Shown here one piece after another: positions 9,409-19,700 of a stretch of 64,000 bases of DNA. Where the stretch lies: contig VRVR01000008.1 of the NCBI GenBank assembly GCA_009859145.1, positions 257,494 to 321,493 of the forward strand, in the 5' to 3' direction. Under the pieces are notes generated by a model. The model saw only the letters and a program-made list of their open reading frames with translations, made no database searches and had not been told where the DNA came from. The translations under genes and the position numbers were made by a program. Origin of the DNA: Andalucia godoyi (lineage: Eukaryota; Discoba; Jakobea; Jakobida; Andaluciidae). Each line of letters opens with the position of its first letter. The stretch's first letter is position 1.

Positions 9409-9638
9409 TCGGATGGAACTCCTTTTCGGGATTGTTTGCTTGTTTGGCGGATGCCGTCTTTTGATGGTCTCGAGTGCGCATGCGCTTTCTGTTTGAACAA
9501 CTGCTGCACGTGGCATTTTTAAATTTTAAAATTAATAGAACAAAAAGAATAAAAAATAAAAAAATAACAGTCCCCCAAAACCGCAAAAACACAGCCATTT
9601 TTTGACGTCCAAACCAGAACACTTGCGTCATTTTCATT

Positions 9639-11198
9639 TTATGATAGTCTTCGGCAAAACTCTGGCATAACAGGTCCCGCTCCAACACCACGATTGACCA
9701 TTCGGCAACGCCATTCAGAGAGGCGAGGAAGCGCAGCGGTCGTGTCATTCACAGACATAGCACTCCACAGGCGTTCAGCGATCGCAGAAGCGCGCGGCCA
9801 GACGCGGGAGTCAAAATTGGCTTGATCAACCTGCTCAGCCCACATAGTTGCTTCTCCACCGAGGACCAACTTCTGAAGGGACGGGTCCAGGAACTGCGTA
9901 CCGTTCTTGAAAGGTTCATTGTCATAGAACACCTTCCAGGTGTCTTCCCATTCATAAAACGTGGAAGTCCCGTCGGGCTGCTGGCGATCCAGATACCATC
10001 CTGCGGACAGAATTGCTTTATGTCCCAGAGAAACTGCTTCTGCAAGGACACCTCGGTTTGCCCAAACGTGGACAATCGTCGGGTCTGAGGTTGAGGTAAT
10101 GGCGCCGTCCAACAAAAGTTCTTCCCATCCAAGTGGCGTCTTATTCAAGGACGACAGCATCGGAAGAATCCTCTGATGGTAATAGCGGTATAAATCGGAC
10201 GCAGTCCAGCCCTTCTGCTTCAAGAACGACTTGATGGAATCATCATCCAACCAGCATCCAAAAACGATCTCATCACCACCAATGTGTGCATAGTTGTCTG
10301 GAAACAGCGCCAGCATTTCGGAGAAAAGCTTCTGAATAAAAGTGAATGTGTCCTCTTTTGCGGGATTCAACGGAATGTTGTTAATGTTCTGTGCATAGAC
10401 TGGGCAGTTGGCCACCAAATCAGGATAGCCCACGCCGAAAGATGCCGCATGGCCCGGAGTATCAAATTCGGGAACGACACGTACACCTCGCTCCAAGGCA
10501 TACTGCACAATGGTGGAAACATCAGCGTGTGTATAAACAGCAGTGGGATCCCAAGCAGCATTGGTCAGCAAAGGAAAAGTTTCCGAGACCAGAGGGAAGG
10601 ACTGCGCATCCACAATGTGCCAGTGCATCGTGTTGAACTTGTTGTACGCAAGGACATCAATCGTATGCAGCAAGAAGTCAACAGGAATAAAATGACGCGC
10701 AGTGTCAACCATGAATCCTCTCCAAGGAAACCGAGGAGCATCGTCAATCTCCAACGGAGCATTCACAATCGAATACGTTTGACTCGCAGCATCATATGAA
10801 ATAAGCTGTGAAAAGGTTTCGAGAGCACGCAAAGCTCCAAAGACACTCTTTGCAGAGATGGAAGCCTTGGGATCGGTCGAAACTGAAATCGAATACGACT
10901 CGTCAACTCCAAACTGCAGATTCTCATCGTCAGAGTCCACTTGCACAGCAACAGAGACAAGAGATCCCTGGGGAGAGCGGGCAGTCTTCGCTGGGAAGAA
11001 CAAGGTTGCGTACCTCGCAAACGCCTTTTGCAAAATCTGGGACTTTGAAGTTGTCGAAAACGAGAACTGCGACGGATCCACGGTCACGGACGACGAGCCA
11101 GGGCGCATGGACTGAGGCTGCGGCCACACCGATCCGTACGCGACTCCTGCGATTACCAAAAGCGCTGCCAAAACAGCAGAATGTCGGTGAAAAAGCAT
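9639..11198 (-). CDS. Secreted/lysosomal beta-N-acetylhexosaminidase (GH20)
   Basis: 519 residues, near the length of HEXA/HEXB. GH20 enzymes remove terminal beta-linked GlcNAc or GalNAc by substrate-assisted catalysis. A hydrophobic signal peptide occupies residues 1-22 (AVLAALLVIAGVAYG). The GH20b-type N-terminal domain is followed by the barrel: GFMVDTARHFIPVDFL, NKFNTMHWHIVDAQSFP, VRVVPEFDTPGHAASFG and the catalytic pair in HIGGDEIVFGCW (Asp-Glu near 309-310). Trp-rich motifs HVWANRG and GGEATMWAEQVD complete the active site. NGT and NDT are possible N-glycosylation sites. It is convergent with TAF1 (230 bp between stops) and divergent from SDS22. Confidence 0.95.
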   Translation of the reverse strand: MLFHRHSAVLAALLVIAGVAYGSVWPQPQSMRPGSSSVTVDPSQFSFSTTSKSQILQKAFARYATLFFPAKTARSPQGSLVSVAVQVDSDDENLQFGVDESYSISVSTDPKASISAKSVFGALRALETFSQLISYDAASQTYSIVNAPLEIDDAPRFPWRGFMVDTARHFIPVDFLLHTIDVLAYNKFNTMHWHIVDAQSFPLVSETFPLLTNAAWDPTAVYTHADVSTIVQYALERGVRVVPEFDTPGHAASFGVGYPDLVANCPVYAQNINNIPLNPAKEDTFTFIQKLFSEMLALFPDNYAHIGGDEIVFGCWLDDDSIKSFLKQKGWTASDLYRYYHQRILPMLSSLNKTPLGWEELLLDGAITSTSDPTIVHVWANRGVLAEAVSLGHKAILSAGWYLDRQQPDGTSTFYEWEDTWKVFYDNEPFKNGTQFLDPSLQKLVLGGEATMWAEQVDQANFDSRVWPRASAIAERLWSAMSVNDTTAALPRLSEWRCRMVNRGVGAGPVMPEFCRRLS

Positions 11199-11652
11199 TC
11201 TTTCGGTTGTTTTTCTTTGAGAGAGGTGTGAAACTCGGAAAAAAAAAAACCGTGAACAGACACTCGGAACAACCGAGAAAACCGAGATTCGCAGAAGCGA
11301 AAAGGACCGAAGAACACGATAACGAGAAAGCGGGCTGTTGACTGGTGTGCGGAGGATGGTTTCCCCTCAGTGCTTGTTGACTCGCCTGGCCTTGACAGGT
11401 TTGACGGGTTTGACAGGTTTGACAGGTTTGGCAAGCCACGTCAACTCGAACCTGGAAAAGCACCGATTCATGCACTCCCAACAACTCTGCAGTCCACCAT
11501 ACCGGAAAACAGCAGAACGGAATAATCATCCCGTCTATTTTTTGAAATTCGTTCAATACAAGAGCGCCAAACAACGACAACAAGTAGTCTGTCTACGGAT
11601 TTAGCCATCGAGTGATTCCGAACTCTCTCTTACAAAAAAGAAGAAGAAAAGA
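11199..11652. promoter_or_regulatory. Divergent promoter region, GH20 / SDS22
   Basis: 454 bp between two divergent ATGs. It includes a short A-run (11240-11249) and the 9-bp tandem repeat described at 11392-11427. No specific factor site is recognisable. Confidence 0.4.
11392..11427. repeat. 9-bp tandem repeat TTGACAGGT x4
   Basis: Four consecutive units of TTGACAGGT (the second unit TTGACGGGT), followed by a decayed fifth (TTGGCAAGC). It lies about 225 bp upstream of the SDS22 start and 195 bp upstream of the GH20 start. Confidence 0.85.
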
Positions 11653-12660
11653 ATGAGCACGTCTGCATGGGAGCATGACGTGATTGAAGAAGGACAGATT
11701 GTCGTTGACCGGGCAAATATCCAGTCTGAAGGAATTGGGGCAGAGTACGAGATTCCGTCCGAGGTAGCCGTGCTGGACTTGACTCACAATCGGCTGAAGG
11801 AGATCAAGAATATTGCTGGACTTCAGTTTTTGCATACATTGCACTTGCGACAGAACTTGCTGAAAGAAATCGCCGGGCTGCAGAATCTTCCGAAACTGCG
11901 AAAAATTGACTTGTACGACAATCAAATCTCAGAAATCTCGGAAACCAGCTTCTCCGATGTAGCGTCGACTCTTGTGTACCTCGACATGTCCTTCAATGAA
12001 CTTCGGAAGATTGAAAACATCGAGAACCTGGAGAATTTGGAAGAGCTCTACGTTTGCTCAAACAAAATCACAGACATTGAAGGCGTTCAGTCGTTGAAGT
12101 CGCTCCGAACGCTCGAGTTGGGGTCGAATCGAATTCGCAAGATTCAGAACTTGGAAGGACTGACTGCATTAAGAAACTTGTGGCTTGGACGAAATAAGAT
12201 TTCTTCCGTCGAGAACCTGAATATGCAGCCTTTGTGCTTAAATTTGCGAGTCTTGTCTTTGCAAGCTAACAGATTGAGATCTATTCACGGTCTGGACGCG
12301 CTTGTTAATCTGGAAGAGCTCTATTTGGGAGAAAATGGCATTCAAAAAATCGAAAACATCGCACATTTGACTTCTTTGCGAATTTTGGACCTTAGCAGCA
12401 ACCTGGTTGCATCGATTGGTGATTCATTAGTCCCTCTGACGTGCTTGCAGGAATTGTGGCTGAATCAGAACAAGATTGCAGAGTACAAGGACATCGAGCC
12501 ACTTGCATCAATTTCTACGTTGAGGATTGTATATCTTGAGATGAATCCGTTCTGTGCGGGAGATGCTGCGTACAAGAACAAGGTTATTCACACGCTTCTC
12601 CAAATTGAACAGCTCGACGCAGACGATATTCCAAAGAGACATTTAGGAGGGCCTGCTTAA
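11653..12660 (+). CDS. SDS22: SDS22, leucine-rich-repeat regulator of protein phosphatase 1
   Basis: 335 residues, matching PPP1R7/SDS22. It binds the PP1 catalytic subunit and acts in PP1 biogenesis and mitosis. About eleven consecutive 22-residue LRRs of the SDS22 type fill residues 35-300, for example LEELYVCSNKITDIEGVQSL and LRTLELGSNRIRKIQNLEGL. The protein ends with the LRR cap YLEMNPFCAGDAAYKNKVIH then TLLQIEQLDADDI, which mirrors the human tail. The ATG at 11653 lies in an A-rich context. No intron is needed. It is the downstream partner of a divergent pair with the GH20 gene. Confidence 0.95.
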   Translation: MSTSAWEHDVIEEGQIVVDRANIQSEGIGAEYEIPSEVAVLDLTHNRLKEIKNIAGLQFLHTLHLRQNLLKEIAGLQNLPKLRKIDLYDNQISEISETSFSDVASTLVYLDMSFNELRKIENIENLENLEELYVCSNKITDIEGVQSLKSLRTLELGSNRIRKIQNLEGLTALRNLWLGRNKISSVENLNMQPLCLNLRVLSLQANRLRSIHGLDALVNLEELYLGENGIQKIENIAHLTSLRILDLSSNLVASIGDSLVPLTCLQELWLNQNKIAEYKDIEPLASISTLRIVYLEMNPFCAGDAAYKNKVIHTLLQIEQLDADDIPKRHLGGPA

Positions 12661-12801
12661 CTTTAAATGTTCCACCACATGTTATCCTCATACTGTAGGC
12701 CACTCTTCATCATACTTCATGTTGCTCATCCAGAAATCTCAGACAGTCCTGCTTCTTTCGTTCGCCTTTTTTCCCCTTCACGCCACTCCATCGCCATTTC
12801 G

Positions 12802-13056
12802 ATGTCCCCCGTCATGTCCGGCACGTCTGGATCGAAACTGGAATGGTGTGCGCAGCATCAGTTGGAAGAACGCTTTGGCGTACTGGACCCTTCCGGATGG
12901 ATGACTACCTCATCCTACGACCTTCTGGAATGGATACACACTCGGTTCCGGTGCAGGACTGAGGATGGATTTCGTTCAGCAGTTCATCCGCCGTGCTTCG
13001 TGTACATTGTAGGCGATATAAAAAATAATAACAATGAACATGGCGTGAGAGTTTGA
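12802..13056 (+). CDS. Possible small gene, unrecognised (84 aa)
   Basis: An open frame of 84 codons from the ATG at 12802 in the 519-bp gap between SDS22 and GFAT. It starts MSPVMSGTSGSKLEWCAQH and contains LLEWIHTRFRCRTEDGF. I know no matching family. The last residues (NNNNEH) look like read-through of A-rich 3' sequence, so the true end could be earlier or behind a splice. The alternative is that this whole interval is untranslated. Only length and composition support it. Confidence 0.25.
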   Translation: MSPVMSGTSGSKLEWCAQHQLEERFGVLDPSGWMTTSSYDLLEWIHTRFRCRTEDGFRSAVHPPCFVYIVGDIKNNNNEHGVRV

Positions 13057-13179
13057 AGATCCATTTTTTTCTTTTCTTCTTCTTCTTCTTCATTTGCTAA
13101 AACACATACAACAAACAACAAGCACAGAACTGCAGACATGCTGCACACGAATAACACCGAAGCACAACAGACTAACTTT

Positions 13180-15351
13180 TTAGACAACTACCGACTTGGC
13201 GAGATTGCGCGGTTGGTCGACATTGTGACCCATGGACACAGCCAAGTGATAAGACAGCAACTGGAACGGAATCACATTGATGATAGGAGCCAACGAAGCA
13301 CAGATTTCGGGAACCTGGATGGATTTGTAGGCTTTCGAAATTACCTGGGTGTCACCAGTATTGCAGATCGCCACCACTTTTCCGTGACGTGCTGTGAGTT
13401 GCTCCAGAGCACTCACGACGTTCGGATACTGCGTATCCTTTGTGATGATCAAAATGCACGGCATGTTCTCGTCGACGAGTGCAATAGTCCCGTGTTTCAA
13501 CTCGGCCGCAGATATGCCCTCGGAATGAATGTACGAAATCTCCTTGATCTTCAGTGCCCCTTCAAGCGCCGTGGCGTAGTTGTATCCACGGCCAACCACG
13601 AGGATGGACTTGGCACCCTGGAAAACAGGGATAAGCTCCTTGATGACGGGCTCGACGGTGTGGAGCGTCTTGTCCACAAGCTCCGGAAGCCGGTGCAAAT
13701 CTTCAATGATTTGCTGGCGGACTTCTTCCTTGTCTCTTGCATTCTTGGACAAAAACAGAGAAAGCAACACAACCGAGAGAACTTGCGAAGTATAAGCTTT
13801 CGTGGAGGCCACTCCAATTTCAAGACCGGCATTGACATGGATTCCAAAGTCGGTTTCGCGGGCTATTGCCGACCCAACCGTGTTGGTAATTCCACAAGTC
13901 AGAGCGCCCTGAGCTTTCACGTAACGGAGCGCCCTCAAGCTGTCTGCCGTTTCTCCGGATTGGGAGATAAAGATGTATGTCTCATCCCGAAACACGTTGG
14001 GAGAACGATCCACAAATTCCGACGCCAGCTCGACGGCGGCAGGGAGGCTCGTCAACTGCTCAAACAGTTGCCGCCCCGCCAAAGACGAATGATAAGAAGA
14101 TCCGCAGGCAAGGAAATGGACACGGCGGCACGTAAGAATGTCTCGCGCATTGTGAAGAACACCACCCAAGCGAACATCACACTTGTCGAAAAGAACACGA
14201 CCTCTCATGGTATTCGTCAACGATTCCTTCTGTTCGAAAATTTCCTTCTGCATATAGTGATCGAAGTTGCCTTTTCTCACTGCATCCATCTGACCTTGTA
14301 GGATCTTGATCACACGATGCTCCTTACCGGCATCTGATGACGTGACAACATCTTGGTTGTAGATTCTCATCCTTCCATTTGCAAGATGGACAATGTCCTT
14401 GTCTTCGAGATACAAAACAGTTCGGGTGTGCTCAATGATGGCAGACGCATCCGAAGACAGAAAGAATGCTTTTGCACGCTTTGTGAGGTCCGCAGCGCCT
14501 TCGGCAATGAAGTCACGACTGTCCGTATTCGACTTGCCAGAAACGAAGTTCTGCGATTCCCGACGGCCATCAGCGGACAAGTATGCCGTCGACTTCCGAT
14601 TGACCAGTCGCGCAGAAAGAGGGACAGTGAATTCCGCATCAGGATCCGTAGCCTCTTCACCACTGCTGCACACACCAATGATGAGCGGAGATCCAAATCG
14701 TGCGGCAATCAGCTCTCCAGGAAACAGTCGAGATTTCACAAGGAATGCATAGGTTCCTTCGAGTTGCGACACTGCCGCACGGACAATCTCCACAAAAGAG
14801 ACCTTGGGCTTCTTACCAACATCCGTTTCGGACTTGTACTGATTGTACACATGTCCCAACAGCTTCGCGAACACTTCAGTGTCCGTTTCAGACTCAAAAA
14901 CATGACCCTTTGCCTTGAGCATATTCTTCAGCTCAGAAAAGTTCGTGATCATTCCATTGTGAACAACAATGAATGTCGAGTCCTTGTCGGACCTGTGGGG
15001 GTGCGAGTTTGCAGGAGAAGGCTCGCCATGCGTTGCCCAACGAGTGTGGGCAATGCCAACGTGGTTTGACAGCATGAGTTCTGGAGAGAAGTCGTCCTCG
15101 TCATAGTGCTCGCTGTCCAGATTAGTGTCCGGCAGGTATCCTTGATCCTTGAGCAAGTTTACGAGCTTGCTGACGTTTCCATTGGACTTAACAATCTGGA
15201 CATCCGTTGAGCCAGACTGGCGATCAAAGGCTACACCGGCAGAATCGTATCCTCGATACTCCAAGCGGGACAGACCTTTGAGCAGCAAGCGAAGAATAGC
15301 AGTGCGTGAAAGCTCACTTTCACAGTTGAGAAGTCCGAATATGCCACACAT
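13180..15351 (-). CDS. GFPT1: Glutamine--fructose-6-phosphate aminotransferase (GFAT)
   Basis: 723 residues. It makes glucosamine-6-phosphate from fructose-6-phosphate and glutamine, the entry step of UDP-GlcNAc synthesis. The protein begins MCGIFGLL, so Cys2 is the N-terminal nucleophile of the glutaminase domain. HTRWATHGEPSPANSHPH and HNGMITNFSELK follow. A eukaryote-type insertion separates this from two SIS domains: ACGSSYHSSLAGRQLFEQL with FISQSGETADSLRAL, and VVGRGYNYATALEGALKIK with HSEGISAAELKHG. The C terminus DQPRNLAKSVVV carries the catalytic Lys of the isomerase site. Neighbouring GH20 genes also handle amino sugars, but there is no operon. Its upstream region carries the duplicated block at 15455 and 16133. 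Confidence 0.96.
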   Translation of the reverse strand: MCGIFGLLNCESELSRTAILRLLLKGLSRLEYRGYDSAGVAFDRQSGSTDVQIVKSNGNVSKLVNLLKDQGYLPDTNLDSEHYDEDDFSPELMLSNHVGIAHTRWATHGEPSPANSHPHRSDKDSTFIVVHNGMITNFSELKNMLKAKGHVFESETDTEVFAKLLGHVYNQYKSETDVGKKPKVSFVEIVRAAVSQLEGTYAFLVKSRLFPGELIAARFGSPLIIGVCSSGEEATDPDAEFTVPLSARLVNRKSTAYLSADGRRESQNFVSGKSNTDSRDFIAEGAADLTKRAKAFFLSSDASAIIEHTRTVLYLEDKDIVHLANGRMRIYNQDVVTSSDAGKEHRVIKILQGQMDAVRKGNFDHYMQKEIFEQKESLTNTMRGRVLFDKCDVRLGGVLHNARDILTCRRVHFLACGSSYHSSLAGRQLFEQLTSLPAAVELASEFVDRSPNVFRDETYIFISQSGETADSLRALRYVKAQGALTCGITNTVGSAIARETDFGIHVNAGLEIGVASTKAYTSQVLSVVLLSLFLSKNARDKEEVRQQIIEDLHRLPELVDKTLHTVEPVIKELIPVFQGAKSILVVGRGYNYATALEGALKIKEISYIHSEGISAAELKHGTIALVDENMPCILIITKDTQYPNVVSALEQLTARHGKVVAICNTGDTQVISKAYKSIQVPEICASLAPIINVIPFQLLSYHLAVSMGHNVDQPRNLAKSVVV

Positions 15352-15454
15352 GGGTGTTGGAATGGTGCACAGTAGAAGTTACAGAAACGAAGGAGACACA
15401 GCGAGAGGGACGAAGCAAAAAAAAAGGAGAAAAAAAAAAGAAGAAGAAGGCAAG

Positions 15455-15575
15455 AGAGAGAGAGAGAGAGCGAGAGCGAGAGAGAGAGGGAGAGGAACAA
15501 CCTCCGTTGTTGTGCACAAACGAGGAGAAGCCGTTCAAGAAGATCCTTCCCGTCCAGCCCCATTCGACATGCCGG
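15455..15575. repeat. Direct repeat, copy 1
   Basis: A GA/CGAG purine tract (about 15455-15496), then a 74-bp block at 15502-15575 that begins CTCCGTTGTTGTGCACAAAC and ends TTCGACATGCCGG. The 74 bp are identical to 16184-16257. It lies about 150-225 bp upstream of the GFAT ATG. Confidence 0.95.
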
Positions 15576-16132
15576 ATTCTTCTAATTCTTTTTTCAAAAA
15601 AAATCCTGATACGCGAAAAAAATAGGACGAAAAACCCAGAGGGAGCGTCCCTTTAGACGGAAAATGCTGTAGAAAGGGCTCGGAAGAGCGACTTATTGTG
15701 CTTTCTTTTGATGCTTTTTGTTTTGTGCACCAGACCCCTTGATGCTGGCAGCTTTGCCAACCGGCTTGATGCTAGTTTTTTTTCCACGTCTTTTTATCTG
15801 AACGGCCGTTTTCTCAGCGTTTTCATCGATGAGTGGGTGAACGTCCGTTTCCTCAAAAAGCACGACCATCAAAAGAAAAAGAAGGTTTTACGCATTTCTT
15901 CTTCTTTGTGTATTAAAGAAAAGAATTCCCCCTTACTCCTCTTTAAAAGAAAGAAGAAAAAACATACTGAGATTTCTCCAATATTCGTGTACAGAGACCG
16001 TCTGTTTTGACATTTTCCGACAATATTGCCGCCCGTCCAAATTGTCGCTGATTGACAACAGCAAATAGAAAGCAGAAAAGCAGACAGACAGAAAGAGAAG
16101 AAAGAGAAGAAGAAGAAGAAGAAGAAGAGAGA

Positions 16133-16257
16133 GAGAGAGAGAGAGAGCGAGAGCGAGAGAGAGAGGGAGAGGAAGGAACCAAACTCCGTTGTTGTGCACA
16201 AACGAGGAGAAGCCGTTCAAGAAGATCCTTCCCGTCCAGCCCCATTCGACATGCCGG
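16133..16257. repeat. Direct repeat, copy 2
   Basis: The same purine tract (GAGCGAGAGCGAGAGAGAG) followed, after a 4-nt length difference in the junction, by the 74 bp of copy 1 without a mismatch. The copies are 682 bp apart in the same orientation. The flanks beyond GCCGG are unrelated. Confidence 0.95.
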
Positions 16258-16781
16258 TTATTCAACAACGTCGTCGTTCTACTCGACTTCACCCAAAATC
16301 GAGGAATCCAAGAGGAACAAAACGTAAGAAATTATGACCAAATTAAGAAGTTGGGCATTCTGTTACCATCGGCAACTTGCAGCATTGGAAAAAACAAACG
16401 CTTCGAGATGCCAGGGAGCGTCTCGAACCTGTTTTCCGACACGCTTGTGTGTGCGGACCGGGTCGGGTACGTCGGCGCTCGCACGTAGCGCGTCTGCCGG
16501 AACATAATTTTGTTCGACCATGTTCGACTGTCTGTGAGCCCATCTCGAGTACCCTGGGCGCAAAACGACTCAAACCAGCAAAAAAGGCATGCATGCATAC
16601 CGCACATCGTCCGGTGTGGCGTCACTTGTTTTTTCTGTTTTTGTTTTGCAAGGAAGGAATCCTGAATGAGATGGCATTCCCTTCACTCTTCTCTGCTTTC
16701 GCATGGCATACATGAGTGTTTCGTAGTGCATTGTTGCCGCTTTACCACCCTCATCTTGACCATCATTGTTGCAGTTACAAC

Positions 16782-19700
16782 ATGCCTTCTGCACTGCGCA
16801 ATTCGTTGGTTTTTCTGAGGAACACGCTCGGAAACTCAGATGAGACTTCTCTCGATCTCGCTCATGCAGTTTCTTCTGTAGAAGAGCAGATTTCTTCTTC
16901 CGTAGAAGATGAAGCAGCAGATTTGGCGGCTGAAGTGCTGAGTAAGGATCATGGCTTACTGTACCTGCTTGAGAACGCTTCGGCAGATGCCGTGCAAGAC
17001 AAAATACCTTCCAAGTTGCTAGACTCATTGTTCAAATCTTGCGCAATTTTCGCGGAAAAGTTCGCATACATGATTGGCCAGGCATTCTTCGTGGCCCTCA
17101 GCGATTCTGTGTACCGAATCTGGATGAAGGATTCCGTGCCCAGTGCTTGCCGCGTGCATCTTGCCAAATGCTTGCAACATATTTTTCGGTGCAAGAAGAC
17201 TTGCGCACGAATTGGATATGCGCCGATGCACGTCAGTGCGTGGATTCAATCCTTGTCTGTTTTTCGAAACTCGAAATGTACGGCAACTTTGAAAGGGCAG
17301 CTCCTGGAGTGTTTCGCAGCCATCCTCAGGGCGTTTCATGCTGAACTGCAAGCAAATGACGCAAGCGGCCTCTCAAAAATGAGGGATAGTATGCTGTTCG
17401 AGCTGAGATCCCAGGATTCTCGAACTGAACAACAGGGACCTGTGATTGCAGGACTTTTTCATGCAATTTCTGTCTACTGTCAATATTACACGGACGTGGT
17501 TTCCGCGGACTTGGCATTTTTTCTAGGATGCATTCGAGGCGTTCTTTTGCGGTTCATGTCTGAAAGGGTGGCATCGCGCTATGAAGTTCCCAAGGCAGCA
17601 TTGGACGCTGTGCATGAACTGTCCAGCAGGTACGCTGATCTGCTGTTCGGCGACGACCCTTCGAAGCTTTACGAGGCCGTTGAGTTTGCAGTGTTTTCCA
17701 CGAATGCTGACGTGCGCAAGTGTGCTCTTCGTGCATTTGAATCCGTGGTCGAAGGATTTTGCTCTTTTCTGATGTCCTCTCGAAGTCCAAGACTTGTGGA
17801 AATCTGTGAATATTTCTTGCTCATTGCTGTGAATCATCGCCTTGCTGCGATTTCTTCGAGAGACGATGTGAAGAAGGGCATCCATTTCATTCGAATTGTC
17901 GGCATTGTGTTTCCTCTGTGCATGTTTGCTGAGAACCAGTTACGGATTCAAAACCTTCGCTTGTCGACGTCTGTTGACGAATTGATTGCTTTGGTGGAGC
18001 ACTTTTTTGATATGTTGTATGGCAATTGTCCTTCCATTCCGATATCAGAAAGCTTTCTTCATTTGCCTGCCTTTGCACAGTGCTTCTCCTGTATGATGCT
18101 CTCTCTCTCTAATGTACCGCAGACCGTGGATAACTGCGTCCGACGATTGCTTTCCATGATATTGCGCATCGTGCCTTCTCAGGAAATGTACCAGAATTTG
18201 TTCCACGTATTTTGCGCAGCAGTTGGCCGAATCATGTTTGCGTGCGCTACACATGCGTTTCTTCTGCACGATGTTTGTTCTTTTTTCTCCTCTCTCGTGG
18301 TTCAGTACAGCTGCATGTCTCGAAATCAACTAGAGTCTTCGTTGTCGGATTGGAATCTACACTATGAATCCAGGCTGTCGGGACGTGAAGCACAGCCGAG
18401 CTTACTAGACGAGCAACTGTCGAAAGTGTTTTCCAGATTCTGCTGCCGAATAACCGATGAGGAATCCTTTTCAACTTCAAAATGGTCCTCGTTTTGGATG
18501 TCGTTTTGTGTTGGGGACCGGCCGAGAATTTCTGTTGTCGAGGAATCGCGCTTGGTGGATATTTTGGCTCTTCGCACGGAAATCATGACAATTTTTGTTG
18601 ATTCCTTTGTGCGGTGTTTGGCCGTCGATGGCAACCGTGGGCAGCGGGGGCCCGTGCCGGCGACATCTGCACATGGACGTTCCTCGTCTCTGAGTCCCGA
18701 AATGGTTGCGACTTGCAAGTTTCTCGGTGGAATTTTTGAGCTTGGTAGCATTTCTGCTTTGCAAAAATCTATGTTTCCTGTTTTGTCGGCAGTTGTGGAC
18801 TTGTTGCACAGCGGCAGTTCTTTTGCATGTCTTTTTGACTTGCTTGCGGGCATACTGCGATTCATTTCCGTCAATCTCCGAGATGACAGTCTTCAAAGTC
18901 TTGCGACACCTTTGAGAACCGTCCTCTCCTTTTTGTACTCTGTGTTCCGGCGACTTTCTTCCGACGATTTTTCTTCCGCTGTGTCATGCTTCTGCTTCCT
19001 TCCCGTGCAGCTAATTGACGTTAGATTGTTTGTCTCTGTTTTGGAAACCATTCTTTCCCTGAAGTCGGTTTCTTCTGTGGCACTCATTTCCAGAGTTCTT
19101 CTCCTCGTCGAGGAAACTGCGTTTTGCCGGCAAGAAGAGATTCTTCCGTTTGCATCATCCATCATTTCTTGGATAGATCCGTTGACCGTTGCTCAATCGG
19201 AAAGCACCTCTACTCCTGTTTCTCGAGATCCTACATCGGATGCTGCAGGATTGCGAAAGCAAGCGCTTCGACTGGTGACCATCTTGTCGTTTCTGACCGG
19301 TCATTCCTCTCAGCTGGTGAGGGACAGCGGATTCAAATCTTTTCCGTTGGATACCTTTTCAGTTCCGATTTCAACGTCTTTGGGTAATGTGGAGATGATG
19401 AGCCGACCGTTATTCATTCGCTGCATGCACCTTGCAGAGCACTCACCTGTCCGCTCCGTTCGAATCGCTTCCGTGGAGTACGTTTATTCCTTCATTTTGT
19501 ATTTGATTGGTGTTCATGCTGAACATGCGAAAGTGTCGTCGGAAGCCATGGACTGGTTCGAAGTGTTGTTTCCTTTCATTTTGCGGCTTACCGTGCAGGA
19601 AGATGCGGTTATTGTTCAATTGATGCAGTCTTTAACGATGCAGCTTGTCCATTATTTTGTCGATAGCAGGGATCGTGAAAGCTTCGCCACTGTCTTTTGC

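Larger units (their letters stand above)
15352..16781. other. 1.4-kb non-coding region upstream of GFAT and PRKDC
   Basis: The longest gene-free stretch in the window, between divergent GFAT and PRKDC starts. It holds two copies of a purine tract plus unique block (separate entries), A-rich runs near 15417-15440, 15880-15960 and 16095-16130, and a GC-richer part at 16400-16620. Open frames here are short and mostly repeat-encoded. I found no tRNA, snRNA or known ncRNA signature. Confidence 0.6.

Noticed and set aside
13138-14301. 387-codon open frame on the plus strand
   Set aside because: It is the antisense shadow of GFAT, whose sense frame has full family motifs and a catalytic N-terminal Cys.
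9639-15351. Amino-sugar gene cluster (GH20 plus GFAT)
   Set aside because: An unrelated gene (SDS22) lies between, and the second GH20 gene is 38 kb away. Random placement explains it.
15696-16010. 104-codon frame in the GFAT upstream region
   Set aside because: Phe- and Lys-rich product of T-rich and A-rich sequence, with no motif.
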